From NCBI GenBank assembly GCA_021151805.1, contig JAGKWN010000012.1:1-61460 (forward strand): a stretch of 61,460 bases of DNA. Direction: 5' to 3'. The notes under the pieces were generated by a model, which did no database searches, was not told the DNA's origin, and saw only the letters and a program-made list of their open reading frames with translations. This DNA is from Cytophagaceae bacterium (GTDB lineage: Bacteria > Bacteroidota > Bacteroidia > Cytophagales > Cytophagaceae). Each line of letters opens with the position of its first letter. Positions within the stretch are counted from its first letter, which is position 1. The translations under genes were made by a program, and so were the position numbers. Shown here in pieces: positions 35,459 to 45,208 of the stretch.

Positions 35459-36844
35459 ATGAATAAAATATTGGGGTTACAAGTCTTAGATGATTATACA
35501 ACTATAGATGCAAAGCGCGATTTTATTGCGAGAGTAACAATTGCGCTTTGCTTTTTTATAAGTCTGGGATTTACCTCTGTTTTTTTTATTCAAAAAATTT
35601 ACCCGTTGAATATCATCTTTTTATTCTTTACGGGAGTATATATTGTGGCAGCATCCATGTGCCTGATGAAAAATGCACTGGCGGCTAAAGTTGTTTTATA
35701 CAGCTCTATGTTGGCGCAGGTTTTTTTCATGTCCATCGTATTGGGCAAATTTGTTGAGATCAAGGTATTTTACATTCCCATTGCTATTGTACCCTTACTG
35801 ATCTTTTCAAAAAAGGAAAAATTTCCGATGTATGCTCTGCTCGTGCTGACAGCGATCAATATTATCATGATCAATGTGTTTGTGCAGCACAACATTTACC
35901 AGTCGGAGCAAATGTATGCCATCGAAACATACAGAAACATCAACAACGCATTTGACATAACATCCATGCTTTGTATGATCATATTGGCTTTCCTTTTTCT
36001 GCAGCTTACTGAAGCCGGAGAAATTCAACTGATCAAGGCAAACGAAGCACTGTCAAATCAAAAAGAAATAGAAAGGCAGAATAATTTCCTGTTAAAAAAA
36101 TCTAAAGAAGACCAGGAACGAACAAATGTAATGAAGGATCATCTGTTCAGAATTATTTCGCATGACTTGCGCAGCCCCATTAATACCATACATGGGCTGA
36201 CAGAAATTCTTCTGAATGTAAAACTGACAAACGAAGAAAGAATGCTTATTACCGAACAGCTTAAAAAATCAACAGACAGCACCAACCAAATGCTGGACAA
36301 CCTGTTAAGCTGGTCGGCTTTTCAAATCAATAATTCTACGGCACCAATTATAGATAATATTCATATCAGGGATCTTGTAAAAGATATTTTCAAACAACTT
36401 GAAATTAAAGCAGCGCAAAAGAACATTCAACTGATTGAGAATATAGACAAAGATCTAACGGTGTATGGAGATTCAAACATGCTGGAGATTGTGATCCGGA
36501 ACCTGATCTCGAATGCAATAAAATTCAGCTACAAAGATCAGGCAATCGGCATAGAGGCAGAGAAATCAGGAGACAAAATTATTTTCCGCATTAAAGACAA
36601 TGGCATAGGTATGCCGAAGGATGTTTTAGCAAAACTATTTACCAACGACAAGACTGTGAGCAGGGAAGGGACCTTTAATGAAAAAGGTACGGGGATAGGG
36701 CTGCTCTTATGTAAGAATTTGCTTGACAACTGCGGCGGCACCATTGATGCTTCAAGTACTCCGAATCTGCAAACAGTATTTACCATTACACTGCCTGCGA
36801 ATAATGCAGCAGCGGCTATACAAAGAGTACACCATGATCATTAA
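35459..36844 (+). CDS. Membrane histidine kinase, first of a tandem pair
   Basis: 461 residues. Six hydrophobic segments (about 24-45, 50-70, 75-95, 103-117, 124-142, 167-183) form an integral-membrane sensor. A coiled linker, HisKA with His235 in I-I-S-H-D-L-R-S-P, and HATPase_c ending with the N, G1 (DNGIGMP) and G2 (GTGIGL) boxes follow. It is paralogous to the next gene, which starts 11 bases before its stop, so a tandem duplication with coupled translation is likely. No receiver gene is adjacent. Confidence 0.92.
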   Translation: MNKILGLQVLDDYTTIDAKRDFIARVTIALCFFISLGFTSVFFIQKIYPLNIIFLFFTGVYIVAASMCLMKNALAAKVVLYSSMLAQVFFMSIVLGKFVEIKVFYIPIAIVPLLIFSKKEKFPMYALLVLTAINIIMINVFVQHNIYQSEQMYAIETYRNINNAFDITSMLCMIILAFLFLQLTEAGEIQLIKANEALSNQKEIERQNNFLLKKSKEDQERTNVMKDHLFRIISHDLRSPINTIHGLTEILLNVKLTNEERMLITEQLKKSTDSTNQMLDNLLSWSAFQINNSTAPIIDNIHIRDLVKDIFKQLEIKAAQKNIQLIENIDKDLTVYGDSNMLEIVIRNLISNAIKFSYKDQAIGIEAEKSGDKIIFRIKDNGIGMPKDVLAKLFTNDKTVSREGTFNEKGTGIGLLLCKNLLDNCGGTIDASSTPNLQTVFTITLPANNAAAAIQRVHHDH

Positions 36845-38177
36845 GTTTTTATACAAAGGAATCTCCCCGGATGCCGAGATCATGGAGGCGAAACGCATTT
36901 TCTTTGCGAATGTACTGGCAGCATTGTGCTTACTGGTTTCAGCATTAATGATCATACCGTATGTTTTATACGATGTTCATTTACTTGCCTGGATCTGCCT
37001 GTTTTATGCACCCGTATACCTGATGTGTTTTTATTACAACGCCCAGGGAAAAACAAAATTCGCCAAGACACTTCTCTTCTCAACCATAGCGTTAAATATT
37101 TTCACGCTGTCTTATGTATTCGGCAGCAAGATCAACATGTCAGTGTTTTATCTGCCCCTGATCGTGATCCTGTTTTTATTGTATGATAAAGATCAAAAAT
37201 ATGCTTTCCTGTTTTCGACTGTGATTGTTGCCGTAATATGCATTGCCGGTTTTGTCGTAAATAATTTTAAGATCGGATCGGTCATGGCATTTGACGATGA
37301 GAAAATATTTCTGATCAATTCTGCTTTCAATGGCATTGCATTGTTTGGTACGGTATTTCTAACCTATGTGTTTGTGATGTCTTCCGAACAAACGTTGAAA
37401 TATCTTGCCAGTCGCAACGAAACACTGGCGAACGAACGTGATAAACTATATGAATCAACCATTCAGCTGAACAAAACAGCAAAAGAACAGGTAGATTTGA
37501 ATGAGCTGAAGACAAAACTGATTTCAATTATTTCACATGACGTAAGGCAACCGGTAAATAATTTATTAAGCCTATCTGAAATGATGATCTGTTCAAAAAT
37601 TTCTGAACAGGAAATAAAATTCTTAGGTGAAAAACTGAAAGAGTCTGCACTGCATGTGTACCAGATGCTCGACAACCTGCTTACCTGGTCCTATTCACAA
37701 ATGAATGGGCTGCACCCGCAATTAACAACGTTCTTATTAAAAGAACATATTGATGGTGAAATTAAGAAAGCTGTTTACTCGCTTGAAAACAAAAAATTAA
37801 TTGTTGAAGTGAATGTGCCAAACGATGTAAAAATTCTGTTTGATCACGTCATGTTTGAAATCGTTTTCAGAAACATATTAAATAATGCTGTAAAATTTTC
37901 TCCGGAAGGCGGCAGTATTAAAATTTTTGCTGAAATAAAATGCAACACGGTGAACCTGTCTATCCGCGATAGTGGAATTGGTATCCCTGACCAGATCAAG
38001 GATAAATTATTTTCGAATGATCTTTCCAAGAGCCGTATAGGTACAAATAATGAGAAAGGTACCGGTATCGGACTGATGCTTTGCAAACAATTGCTTGAAG
38101 CAAACAATGCGGATGTTGCAGTAAAATCAAACTCTGACAAGGGTACAACCTTCGTGCTGATATTACCGTGTGCGTAA
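36834..38177 (+). CDS. Membrane histidine kinase, second of a tandem pair
   Basis: 447 residues from the ATG at 36834, chosen because from there the N-terminus aligns with the preceding kinase (D-A-x-x-x-E-A-K-R-x-F-F-A). An ATG at 36723 would only add read-through of the upstream gene in another frame. It has the same layout: six membrane segments, HisKA with I-I-S-H-D-V-R-Q-P, and HATPase_c with DSGIGIP and KGTGIGL. Signal unknown. Confidence 0.92.
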   Translation: MIIKFLYKGISPDAEIMEAKRIFFANVLAALCLLVSALMIIPYVLYDVHLLAWICLFYAPVYLMCFYYNAQGKTKFAKTLLFSTIALNIFTLSYVFGSKINMSVFYLPLIVILFLLYDKDQKYAFLFSTVIVAVICIAGFVVNNFKIGSVMAFDDEKIFLINSAFNGIALFGTVFLTYVFVMSSEQTLKYLASRNETLANERDKLYESTIQLNKTAKEQVDLNELKTKLISIISHDVRQPVNNLLSLSEMMICSKISEQEIKFLGEKLKESALHVYQMLDNLLTWSYSQMNGLHPQLTTFLLKEHIDGEIKKAVYSLENKKLIVEVNVPNDVKILFDHVMFEIVFRNILNNAVKFSPEGGSIKIFAEIKCNTVNLSIRDSGIGIPDQIKDKLFSNDLSKSRIGTNNEKGTGIGLMLCKQLLEANNADVAVKSNSDKGTTFVLILPCA

Positions 38178-38209
38178 TCATTCCGGTTGTCGAAGAATAT
38201 TTTCTGTTA

Positions 38210-39718
38210 TCATGTGGCAGCCACAACCTCAATAAGCACTTCGTAAAAATCTCGCCGCACCATTTTTGATTTGAGCCAGGCATAGAAAGTCATGGCCTGC
38301 AAATCTTCTTCCTCGTGTGGTAAAAAGGTAAAGGTATTATCAACCAGCTCAGCAAACGATTTGGTCGATACAATCGCCGGATCCTGAATGATCTTTTTAA
38401 ACAAACGGATAAAATGCAGCGCCCGCTTATGCGGGTCGCGATCCATGTATGCTTTAAAGTTCTGCTCTACAAATTTTATTTTTTCCAACGCAAGTTCTGT
38501 ATGTTCAAGTTCAAATAAATTAATGGCTTCCAACAACAGTTTTTTAAGCACCCATTCCTGTCCCATGATTTTTACAAACCAGGAGTCTGTATGTTGCAAG
38601 TTTCTGAACGTGCGCTGCGTACGACTGTAGTTCTTCGAATAAAAATAATTCAAACCTAGGTTGATAAGCGCATTGAAGTATTGCTCATTACTACGTTGGA
38701 TATGCTTTTCCTGCAGCAGCTTTTCAATAATTGCTATGGCCTTGTCTGAAGCATACGTGTAGGAATACACGGCAGCCTGCAGTAGTGCATACTTATATTC
38801 ATACTTTTTAAAATCAGATTTTTTATAATCAAGCATGCATTGATACATGTTATCCAGGTAGATACGGGCAAGATCAAATTTTTTATTCCGGTAACAGGTA
38901 TGCGCAATCATGTATAAAAAATGAATGCGGATTGCATTGTTCTCTTTTTTGAACACCCCACTGTGCAACAATTTTGAATACGCATCGATGATGTATTTTT
39001 CGAATGTATAAAACTCTTTCTTTTCTAAAACGATTGAACGCGCTATACATACCTGGCTATAGATCACATGCAGCGACTGTACAGACGGAGAGTTGGGCAG
39101 GAAACGGTTATTGAGATTTTGAATGAAGGCGCTGAAATCGAGGTTCACACCTTTACGCAGACGCTGGTTTAATTCGTGGCGCGCCACCTGCCGGATGATC
39201 TGCAGCTGAGACTCCTCATGTCGCACATGCACCAACGCTTCATAGCGCACCAGCATCTCGTTCATATCCAACGCATACTCACTATTCCCTTCTTCAATTG
39301 CCAGCTGATAGAGGCTGATCTCAAGATCGAGCAGGTTATTTTTATTAGCCAGCCGAAGTCCTTTTTTCAAATAGTGCCAGGCAATTTCCTCCTGGCGGTT
39401 TTTAAATAAATGAAGACAAATGGAATGGTAGGAAGAGAACTCAACGCGCTCATCATTCAGAATGGTTTGTGTATGTATAAACTGAGCCAGCGTTTTGAAA
39501 AGCCGTTTGCGGGTAGCGTGATATGCAACGATGTTTGCATCACCGGGATAAATTTTTTCAAGTACGTCGGTGTTGGTTTCACCGCTGCTTACTTCCAGCA
39601 ACTCAAACAACTGGAGATCTTTCCGCTGTTCAATTTCCTTTTTGTTCTGAACGAATTGCTTAAAAAGAGCAGCATCTTCTTTACTCAATGTGCTGATGAT
39701 TCCGCCAATTTTATCCAT
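38210..39718 (-). CDS. Helical-repeat (TPR-like) protein of unknown function
   Basis: 502 residues with no signal peptide or membrane segment. The N-terminus is charged (L-F-K-Q-F-V-Q-N-K-K-E). Throughout there are pairs of amphipathic helices with tyrosine, alanine and leucine spacing that recalls tetratricopeptide-like superhelices, for example about 290-360. No catalytic motif is seen. It ends 32 bases from the convergent histidine kinase. It could be a scaffold, but this is not demonstrated. Confidence 0.7.
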   Translation of the reverse strand: MDKIGGIISTLSKEDAALFKQFVQNKKEIEQRKDLQLFELLEVSSGETNTDVLEKIYPGDANIVAYHATRKRLFKTLAQFIHTQTILNDERVEFSSYHSICLHLFKNRQEEIAWHYLKKGLRLANKNNLLDLEISLYQLAIEEGNSEYALDMNEMLVRYEALVHVRHEESQLQIIRQVARHELNQRLRKGVNLDFSAFIQNLNNRFLPNSPSVQSLHVIYSQVCIARSIVLEKKEFYTFEKYIIDAYSKLLHSGVFKKENNAIRIHFLYMIAHTCYRNKKFDLARIYLDNMYQCMLDYKKSDFKKYEYKYALLQAAVYSYTYASDKAIAIIEKLLQEKHIQRSNEQYFNALINLGLNYFYSKNYSRTQRTFRNLQHTDSWFVKIMGQEWVLKKLLLEAINLFELEHTELALEKIKFVEQNFKAYMDRDPHKRALHFIRLFKKIIQDPAIVSTKSFAELVDNTFTFLPHEEEDLQAMTFYAWLKSKMVRRDFYEVLIEVVAAT

Positions 39719-39867
39719 AAGTAAAAGTCTGTTATTTTATAAAAATAGCTAAAAATTAGCCATTTGGACTATTATTTTATGAAGCTAAAAGTCCTTTTTC
39801 AGAAAAAATCCCTTTTCAACCCTGGGTGGCATGTGTTTTTTTTGAATCTGTAAAAGCATTTGCTCCT

Positions 39868-40638
39868 ATGAAAACACACAAAATAAATATTGAAATCCTG
39901 CTGGCGGGAATTACATTCACCGCCGTAGTTTTAGTCTTTAATCTTGTACCCGCAATCCCGCAGGACCTGCATTACCATGCCTTTGCCAATGAACAGACCA
40001 TTGCTTCCATCCCTAATTTTTATAACGTTATTTCCAATGCGGGCTTTATTCTATGCGGTCTCTGGGGACTAAGCCTGCTGAAGAAAAAACAGCTGAGTCC
40101 AATGGCGCTGCTCATGTTTATCTGCATGATACTTACGGGTTTGGGTTCGGCGTATTACCACCATGAACCTAATAACGAAACGCTGCTGTGGGATCGACTT
40201 CCCATGACCCTGGTCTTTACTTCTTTTTTTGCAGAGATCTATGCCCGGTACTTCGGTATCAAACAGGCAGTCCCTGTATGGATCGGGGCTCTTGTAACAG
40301 GAGTGGTTTCAGTACTTTACTGGCAGTATACAGAATTGCATGGCTGCGGCGACCTGCGCCTGTATGCATTGGTGCAATTTTTACCGATACTGCTGATTGT
40401 TGTGATTTGTTTTAGCCATGGCAAGATAAACACCTATATGCATGCACCGCTTGCAATTATATTTATATGTTACCTTGGCGCAAAGTTTTTTGAGCACCAT
40501 GACCATGCCGTTTTTGCTGAGACTCAGTGGATAAGCGGTCATCCGATCAAACATGTGCTCGCATCCATTGCTACCGCTGGTATCGTATGGATGGTTAAAA
40601 GAATTCCCCAAACAGAAGTGGTTATAATCCGGTACTGA
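39868..40638 (+). CDS. Ceramidase-like CREST-family membrane hydrolase
   Basis: 256 residues from the ATG at 39868; an in-frame upstream ATG at 39826 gives a less likely N-terminus. Seven hydrophobic segments are visible. The CREST-superfamily zinc-hydrolase residues are present: Ser94-x3-His98 in GLGSAYYHH, Asp109 in W-D-R-L-P, and His225-x3-His229 near the C-terminus. Members include alkaline ceramidases. Bacteroidota make sphingolipids and related sulfonolipids, so a role in their turnover is plausible but unproven. It is a single-gene unit. Confidence 0.82.
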   Translation: MKTHKINIEILLAGITFTAVVLVFNLVPAIPQDLHYHAFANEQTIASIPNFYNVISNAGFILCGLWGLSLLKKKQLSPMALLMFICMILTGLGSAYYHHEPNNETLLWDRLPMTLVFTSFFAEIYARYFGIKQAVPVWIGALVTGVVSVLYWQYTELHGCGDLRLYALVQFLPILLIVVICFSHGKINTYMHAPLAIIFICYLGAKFFEHHDHAVFAETQWISGHPIKHVLASIATAGIVWMVKRIPQTEVVIIRY

Positions 40639-40802
40639 TTTTAAGTATAAATACATATGTAATTTATGTAACAATAGTATAAAATGATGTAAAGCATTTA
40701 AACGCCAAACCGCCCACTTTTACAGTACCCTAAAGACTAAAAATCATACTACGGAAAGGTGATTGAAGTTGAAACAAATGTACCTATCAAAAGTGAGCAG
40801 TT

Positions 40803-41882
40803 ATGAGAAAGTTGAGAAACAAAAGCATCGAAAATGAGCAAGAAGTATTGACGTCGTTTTTTCCTAAAAAAACAACCAAACGTACTGCTGTGCGCGCCAT
40901 GAGTCCTGCCGTTTTTTCACAGACAGGCAGCGCAGTAGCAACCTATGAGACGGTACCAGCTGCTCATAAAGTTTCAACAGAATATCCGGCTAAAGCCAAA
41001 CAATCCTTTTCGGAATATAATTTAACTCTGATCAAAACCTGTACCACTGATTTTGGCGTAAAGCAAAATCATGAAGGTGAAAACATTAATATCTATTCAC
41101 TGGATGATAATGCCATGGCATTGATCATTATGTGTGAACACTATGAATTGACAAGAGAAAAGTCTGATCTTGAACTGATCGACATCTATTTAAAATTCAT
41201 GCAGTATTGCCTGCAGCCAAATGGATATTTTTTCAAATACGTAGATATTGACAAACGATTTACGCAGGAAAATAAAAGTGTAAACCTGGCTGACACTACC
41301 GGATGTGCGATCTGTGCATTGGGCTATCTGATCTCCAAAAAGAATATTCTTCCGTTGCATCTGGTTGAACAGGCTGAAGCAATGTACCAGGAAGCATTGC
41401 TTGGCGTAAAGAAGATCCATTCTCTAAACGCGATCGCATATACAATCAAAGGTTTATATTACTTCAATACGAAGAATGAAACCATAGAAGGCGTTTGGCT
41501 GATCAAGCAATTTGCAAACACATTGGTGCAGGCATTCCGCGATGTAGAAAATGAAAACTGGAAATGGTTCCAGAGCAATGTAGCTATTGAAAGCAGCCTT
41601 ATTTCAGAAGCATTGCTATGTGCATGGCTAACAACTGGAGAACCGGTTTACAGAGAAATATCAAAAAAATCGTTTGATTTTCTGCTATCAAAAATCTTCA
41701 GCACAGAAGAGACAACGGCATATCTGGAAGAATGCATGTTTGAAAGAAAAAAGTCATTGCAAATTAACACGCTGATTTTTTCTTTGAATACATTCTATAA
41801 AGTGTTCAAGGATGAATCATATGTAACCAAAACAAAAAGAGCCCTGGAGTGGCTGCAGTGGAACAAGATGATGCAGTTTTAA
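40803..41882 (+). CDS. (alpha/alpha)6-toroid-like protein
   Basis: 359 residues, no signal peptide. The first 85 residues are low-complexity and Lys/Thr/Ala-rich. From about 95 the sequence shows the helix-pair pattern of six-hairpin glycosidase-like domains that accompany some glycosyltransferases: Y-S-L-D-D-N-A-M-A-L near 98, N-W-K-W-F-Q near 255, then S-E-A-L-L-C-A-W. Active residues are not obvious, so enzymatic activity is uncertain. It is preceded by a 164-base gap. Confidence 0.65.
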   Translation: MRKLRNKSIENEQEVLTSFFPKKTTKRTAVRAMSPAVFSQTGSAVATYETVPAAHKVSTEYPAKAKQSFSEYNLTLIKTCTTDFGVKQNHEGENINIYSLDDNAMALIIMCEHYELTREKSDLELIDIYLKFMQYCLQPNGYFFKYVDIDKRFTQENKSVNLADTTGCAICALGYLISKKNILPLHLVEQAEAMYQEALLGVKKIHSLNAIAYTIKGLYYFNTKNETIEGVWLIKQFANTLVQAFRDVENENWKWFQSNVAIESSLISEALLCAWLTTGEPVYREISKKSFDFLLSKIFSTEETTAYLEECMFERKKSLQINTLIFSLNTFYKVFKDESYVTKTKRALEWLQWNKMMQF

Positions 41883-41927
41883 TCATTCTTGCTTAAAAAT
41901 CATTCAACTACCATTAACATTTAGAAT

Positions 41928-42137
41928 ATGAAAAACGCTGGAATTTTTGTGATCGTGATCGGAGCACTTATGATTATTTATACAGGCTTTAATATTATTA
42001 CAAAAGAAAAAGTTGTGGATGCTGGTCCGATAGAAATTAGTAAAGAAAAGAATCACCCCGTGCAATGGTCCCCGATTGTTGGCGTTGTTCTTGTTGTAGG
42101 CGGCATTGCCTTATTGGTTTTAAATAAGAAGAATTAG
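41928..42137 (+). CDS. Small two-helix membrane protein
   Basis: 69 residues with two membrane helices (about 4-24 and 47-66) joined by a charged loop. It resembles small membrane proteins that are frequent in Bacteroidota; no function is known. It lies 45 bases after the (alpha/alpha)6-like gene and just before a terminator. Confidence 0.75.
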   Translation: MKNAGIFVIVIGALMIIYTGFNIITKEKVVDAGPIEISKEKNHPVQWSPIVGVVLVVGGIALLVLNKKN

Positions 42138-42156
42138 AATTATCTCTTGATAAATT

Positions 42157-42195
42157 ATTGCCGCTGTATGGTTCATGCAGCGGCAATCCTATTAT
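42157..42195 (+). terminator. Terminator before the AraC-type gene
   Basis: A 10-bp perfect stem (42157-42166 with 42178-42187) is followed by an AT-rich stretch. It ends the small membrane protein unit. It also makes the ATG at 42147 an implausible start for the downstream regulator. Confidence 0.75.
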
Positions 42196-42227
42196 ATATT
42201 TCCCCAAAAAACATTATATTTAGACAA

Positions 42228-42794
42228 ATGAAGCTTTATTTAAAATTTGATATAAATGCAGTTTGTAGAAAAGTATTGCAGGAGCAACTGGAATCGTTGA
42301 ACCTGAATTATTCAATACTGGGCTTTGGTGAAGTAGAAATAAACAACGATCCCAATTCAGAAACAATCAAAGCATTATATCAGCAATTGAATGAATACGG
42401 AGTTTCAGTAGTTGAAAGCCATAAAAGCGTATTGGTGCAAAAGATCAAAGATGCGATCGTTGAAATGGTTTATTCCGATGAAAAGTTGTCTAATGCCAAA
42501 ACATCTGCTTACCTGGCTGACAAAATCGGACAGAGTTATGGCTACATTTCAAATCTATTCTCTGATGTGACGTATACCTCCATTGCCAATTTCATTATCC
42601 TGCAAAAGGTTGAACGCGCCAAGCAATTGATCCTTACCAATGAATTGACAATAACAGAGATCGCCTGGAAATTGAATTACAGCAGTGTGGCACACTTCAG
42701 CAATCAGTTCAAAAGTGCTACCGGACTTACCCCAAGCGCGTTCCAGCGAATTATTGACAAGCGCAAAAACGCTCACCTGAATAAAAGGGCATAA
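42228..42794 (+). CDS. AraC-family transcriptional regulator
   Basis: 188 residues from the ATG at 42228, which lies after the preceding terminator. A small N-terminal domain (about 1-75) contains alternating strands (L-K-F-D-I-N-A-V-C, then L-G-F-G-E-V-E-I). The C-terminal AraC-type double helix-turn-helix (about 85-182) includes I-T-E-I-A-W-K-L-N-Y-S-S-V-A-H-F-S-N-Q-F-K and G-L-T-P-S-A-F. It lacks the usual sugar-binding cupin. It sits next to a receiver-kinase pair, but regulation between them is not shown. Confidence 0.88.
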   Translation: MKLYLKFDINAVCRKVLQEQLESLNLNYSILGFGEVEINNDPNSETIKALYQQLNEYGVSVVESHKSVLVQKIKDAIVEMVYSDEKLSNAKTSAYLADKIGQSYGYISNLFSDVTYTSIANFIILQKVERAKQLILTNELTITEIAWKLNYSSVAHFSNQFKSATGLTPSAFQRIIDKRKNAHLNKRA

Positions 42795-42858
42795 TTGCTT
42801 AACAGGAACCAACATGAACTGTTTATAATTATATATAACCCCTAAATAATAATTTAAG

Positions 42859-43305
42859 ATGCAGAATGAAATAATCCGTGTGATGCTTGCTGACGATGAT
42901 GAAGACGATAGACTTTTTTTCACGGAAGCATTTCAGGAAATTAAAATTAAAACCACCGTTACAACGTTGAATAATGGCATCGAACTTATGAATTACCTCA
43001 ATAAGGAAGATGCTGTTTTGCCACACGTGCTTTTCCTGGATTTGAACATGCCCGGCAAAACCGGACTGGACTGTCTGCGGGAAATAAAATCTATAGACCG
43101 TTTAAAAAATATTGCTATTGCTATTTACTCAACATCCGCTTCAGATGAAGACATTGAAGATACATTTGTTGAAGGCGCAAACGTGTATATTAAAAAACCT
43201 CACGAATTTTCAACATTAAAAAATGTGCTTTCAGATGTAATTACACTGAACTGGCAATATCATACAAGCGGCTTAAACCGAGATAATTTCCTGTTGAGCA
43301 TCTAA
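42859..43305 (+). CDS. Single-domain response regulator (Rcp1-like)
   Basis: 148-residue receiver domain without an output domain. Acidic pocket Asp12-Asp13-Asp14, phospho-acceptor Asp61 in F-L-D-L-N-M-P-G-K-T-G, and Lys in Y-I-K-K-P-H. The D-D-x-E-D-D-R pattern is typical of receivers paired with phytochrome-like kinases. It stops six bases before the kinase gene, so it is co-transcribed with its likely partner. Confidence 0.93.
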   Translation: MQNEIIRVMLADDDEDDRLFFTEAFQEIKIKTTVTTLNNGIELMNYLNKEDAVLPHVLFLDLNMPGKTGLDCLREIKSIDRLKNIAIAIYSTSASDEDIEDTFVEGANVYIKKPHEFSTLKNVLSDVITLNWQYHTSGLNRDNFLLSI

Positions 43306-43311
43306 CACACC

Positions 43312-45102
43312 ATGAATATCAATTCCATATTCAACAAATCCATTCTTCTTAAATGTATTTTTGCGGGGTCGTTATTCATACTCATTTTCATTTCAACATT
43401 TTTATACAAACATTCTCAAAGTCTTGTCGACACAAGTAAGTTGCTGGTGCATTCGCACCGCGTTAATCTTGAACTCGAACAATTGAACTCGTTTCTGAAA
43501 GATGCTGAAATAAATCAGACATCGTATTTTGTTTCGCGGGATACTGTCTTTCTAACTGCTTTTAATGATTCACGTAAAAGAGTAAGTGAATCAATCAGTA
43601 CCCTGCAGGTTCTTACGCAAGACAACCTCAAACAGCAGAATAATCTCGACTCGCTGATCCGCCTGATAAAAATCAGGTACAATATACTTTTCGAAAACTC
43701 CATCAATTTAAATGATTCGGTACAGGTAAGCGGCAAACGGTTTAATCAAAGCCTGCTGGAAGGAAAGCAGGTCATGCAGGCCATTCGTAACCAGATCAAT
43801 GACATGATCCAGCTGGAAAATATTTACTTGCTCGAACGCCAGGAACGCTATGAGCATGAGACATTTTTAACACCCATGTACTCACTTTTATTATTGTTGT
43901 TCTCATTGGTTGTCTTTGTGTTCTCTTATTATAAAATAAATAAGGATTTTGAATCGCTGAAGAAATCAAACCACATTCTGAAGATTGCTACTGAAAGCAT
44001 GAGACACGCAGAAGAGATCGGCGGCTTCAGCAGCTGGCAATGGGATCTGGGATCAAACACCTTAACGTTTTCAGACAACCAATACCGCTTGCTGGGGCTG
44101 GAACCTAATGCATTTGCACCAAGCATACAGTCGTTTGCCGAGTTTGTACATCCGGAAGATAAACACATTCTTCTGAACGGAGAAAACCTTGCTTTGCATG
44201 AGCATACATCTTCGGTAGCTTTTTTCAGAGTTATCCGCAAAGACGGCAACATTCGCTATTTAAAATCCATGGGTAAAATCCTTACGGATGCCGCAGGCAA
44301 TAAAATTCTGATCGGCATTAATAACGACATCACCGAAGAATACCTGATCAGTAAGGCGCTGGAAGATCGTAATAAAGAACTGGAAAAAAGTAACAAGGAA
44401 CTTGCTTCCTTTAACCACGTGGCCAGTCATGATTTGCAGGAACCACTGCGCAAGATTCAGACATTTATTTCGCGCATCAATGAAAAGGAAATTCATACCT
44501 TATCCGAACAGGGCAAAGATTACCTGCAGCGGATACAGGTGTCGGCAAAACGCATGCGCGTGCTGATTGATGATTTGCTGCTGTTTTCAAGAACCAACAA
44601 AGTTGAAAAAATATTTGAGCTCACCAGTCTGGATCATTTGCTGGAACAAGCCATGCAGGAGCTTACACAGCAGATTGAAGAGACACGTGCGGAAATAAGT
44701 TCAGATCAGTTACCTATTGTTGAAGTGATTCCATTCCAGATTCAGCAGCTGTTCATCAATTTAATTGCAAATTCTTTGAAATACTGTAAGCCTGGTGTTA
44801 CACCAGTCATTGCTATTAAAAGCACCATCGTTGATTCAGCCGAATACAGCAATCTGATAAAAGAAAAAAACAGAAAGTATTATAAAATCTCGCTAACAGA
44901 CAACGGATTGGGTTTTGAAAAGCAATACGAAGAAGCCATTTTTACTTTATTCTATCGTCTGCACAACAATTCAGATTATCCCGGCACGGGCATTGGTTTG
45001 GCCATCTGCAAAAAAATTGTAGAAAACCACGAAGGTTACATCAATGCCGAAAGTGAACCCGGCATTGGTACAACATTCAGCATTTTTCTTCCTGTAAAAT
45101 AG
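43312..45102 (+). CDS. CHASE3-PAS sensor histidine kinase
   Basis: 596 residues. TM1 (about 12-32), an extracytoplasmic helical domain of CHASE3 type (about 35-180), TM2 (about 187-207), a PAS fold (about 235-345), HisKA with His373 in A-S-H-D-L-Q-E-P-L-R, and HATPase_c ending GTGIGLAIC. The D-L-Q-E-P-L-R H-box is that of phytochrome-like kinases. It is paired with the receiver gene six bases upstream. Confidence 0.92.
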   Translation: MNINSIFNKSILLKCIFAGSLFILIFISTFLYKHSQSLVDTSKLLVHSHRVNLELEQLNSFLKDAEINQTSYFVSRDTVFLTAFNDSRKRVSESISTLQVLTQDNLKQQNNLDSLIRLIKIRYNILFENSINLNDSVQVSGKRFNQSLLEGKQVMQAIRNQINDMIQLENIYLLERQERYEHETFLTPMYSLLLLLFSLVVFVFSYYKINKDFESLKKSNHILKIATESMRHAEEIGGFSSWQWDLGSNTLTFSDNQYRLLGLEPNAFAPSIQSFAEFVHPEDKHILLNGENLALHEHTSSVAFFRVIRKDGNIRYLKSMGKILTDAAGNKILIGINNDITEEYLISKALEDRNKELEKSNKELASFNHVASHDLQEPLRKIQTFISRINEKEIHTLSEQGKDYLQRIQVSAKRMRVLIDDLLLFSRTNKVEKIFELTSLDHLLEQAMQELTQQIEETRAEISSDQLPIVEVIPFQIQQLFINLIANSLKYCKPGVTPVIAIKSTIVDSAEYSNLIKEKNRKYYKISLTDNGLGFEKQYEEAIFTLFYRLHNNSDYPGTGIGLAICKKIVENHEGYINAESEPGIGTTFSIFLPVK

Positions 45103-45208
45103 TGCATATCTGCCTGAGTATAAAACTGTAAATGTTTCACCGGATTGTGTAACATGCTACGGTGGTACACATACTATTTTTGCATGGTACAAGAGATACT
45201 TGCAGGAT

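Noticed and set aside
36723..36833. Longer N-terminus for the second tandem kinase
   Set aside because: It would read 111 bases of the first kinase in another frame; the protein from 36834 aligns with its paralogue from the first residues.
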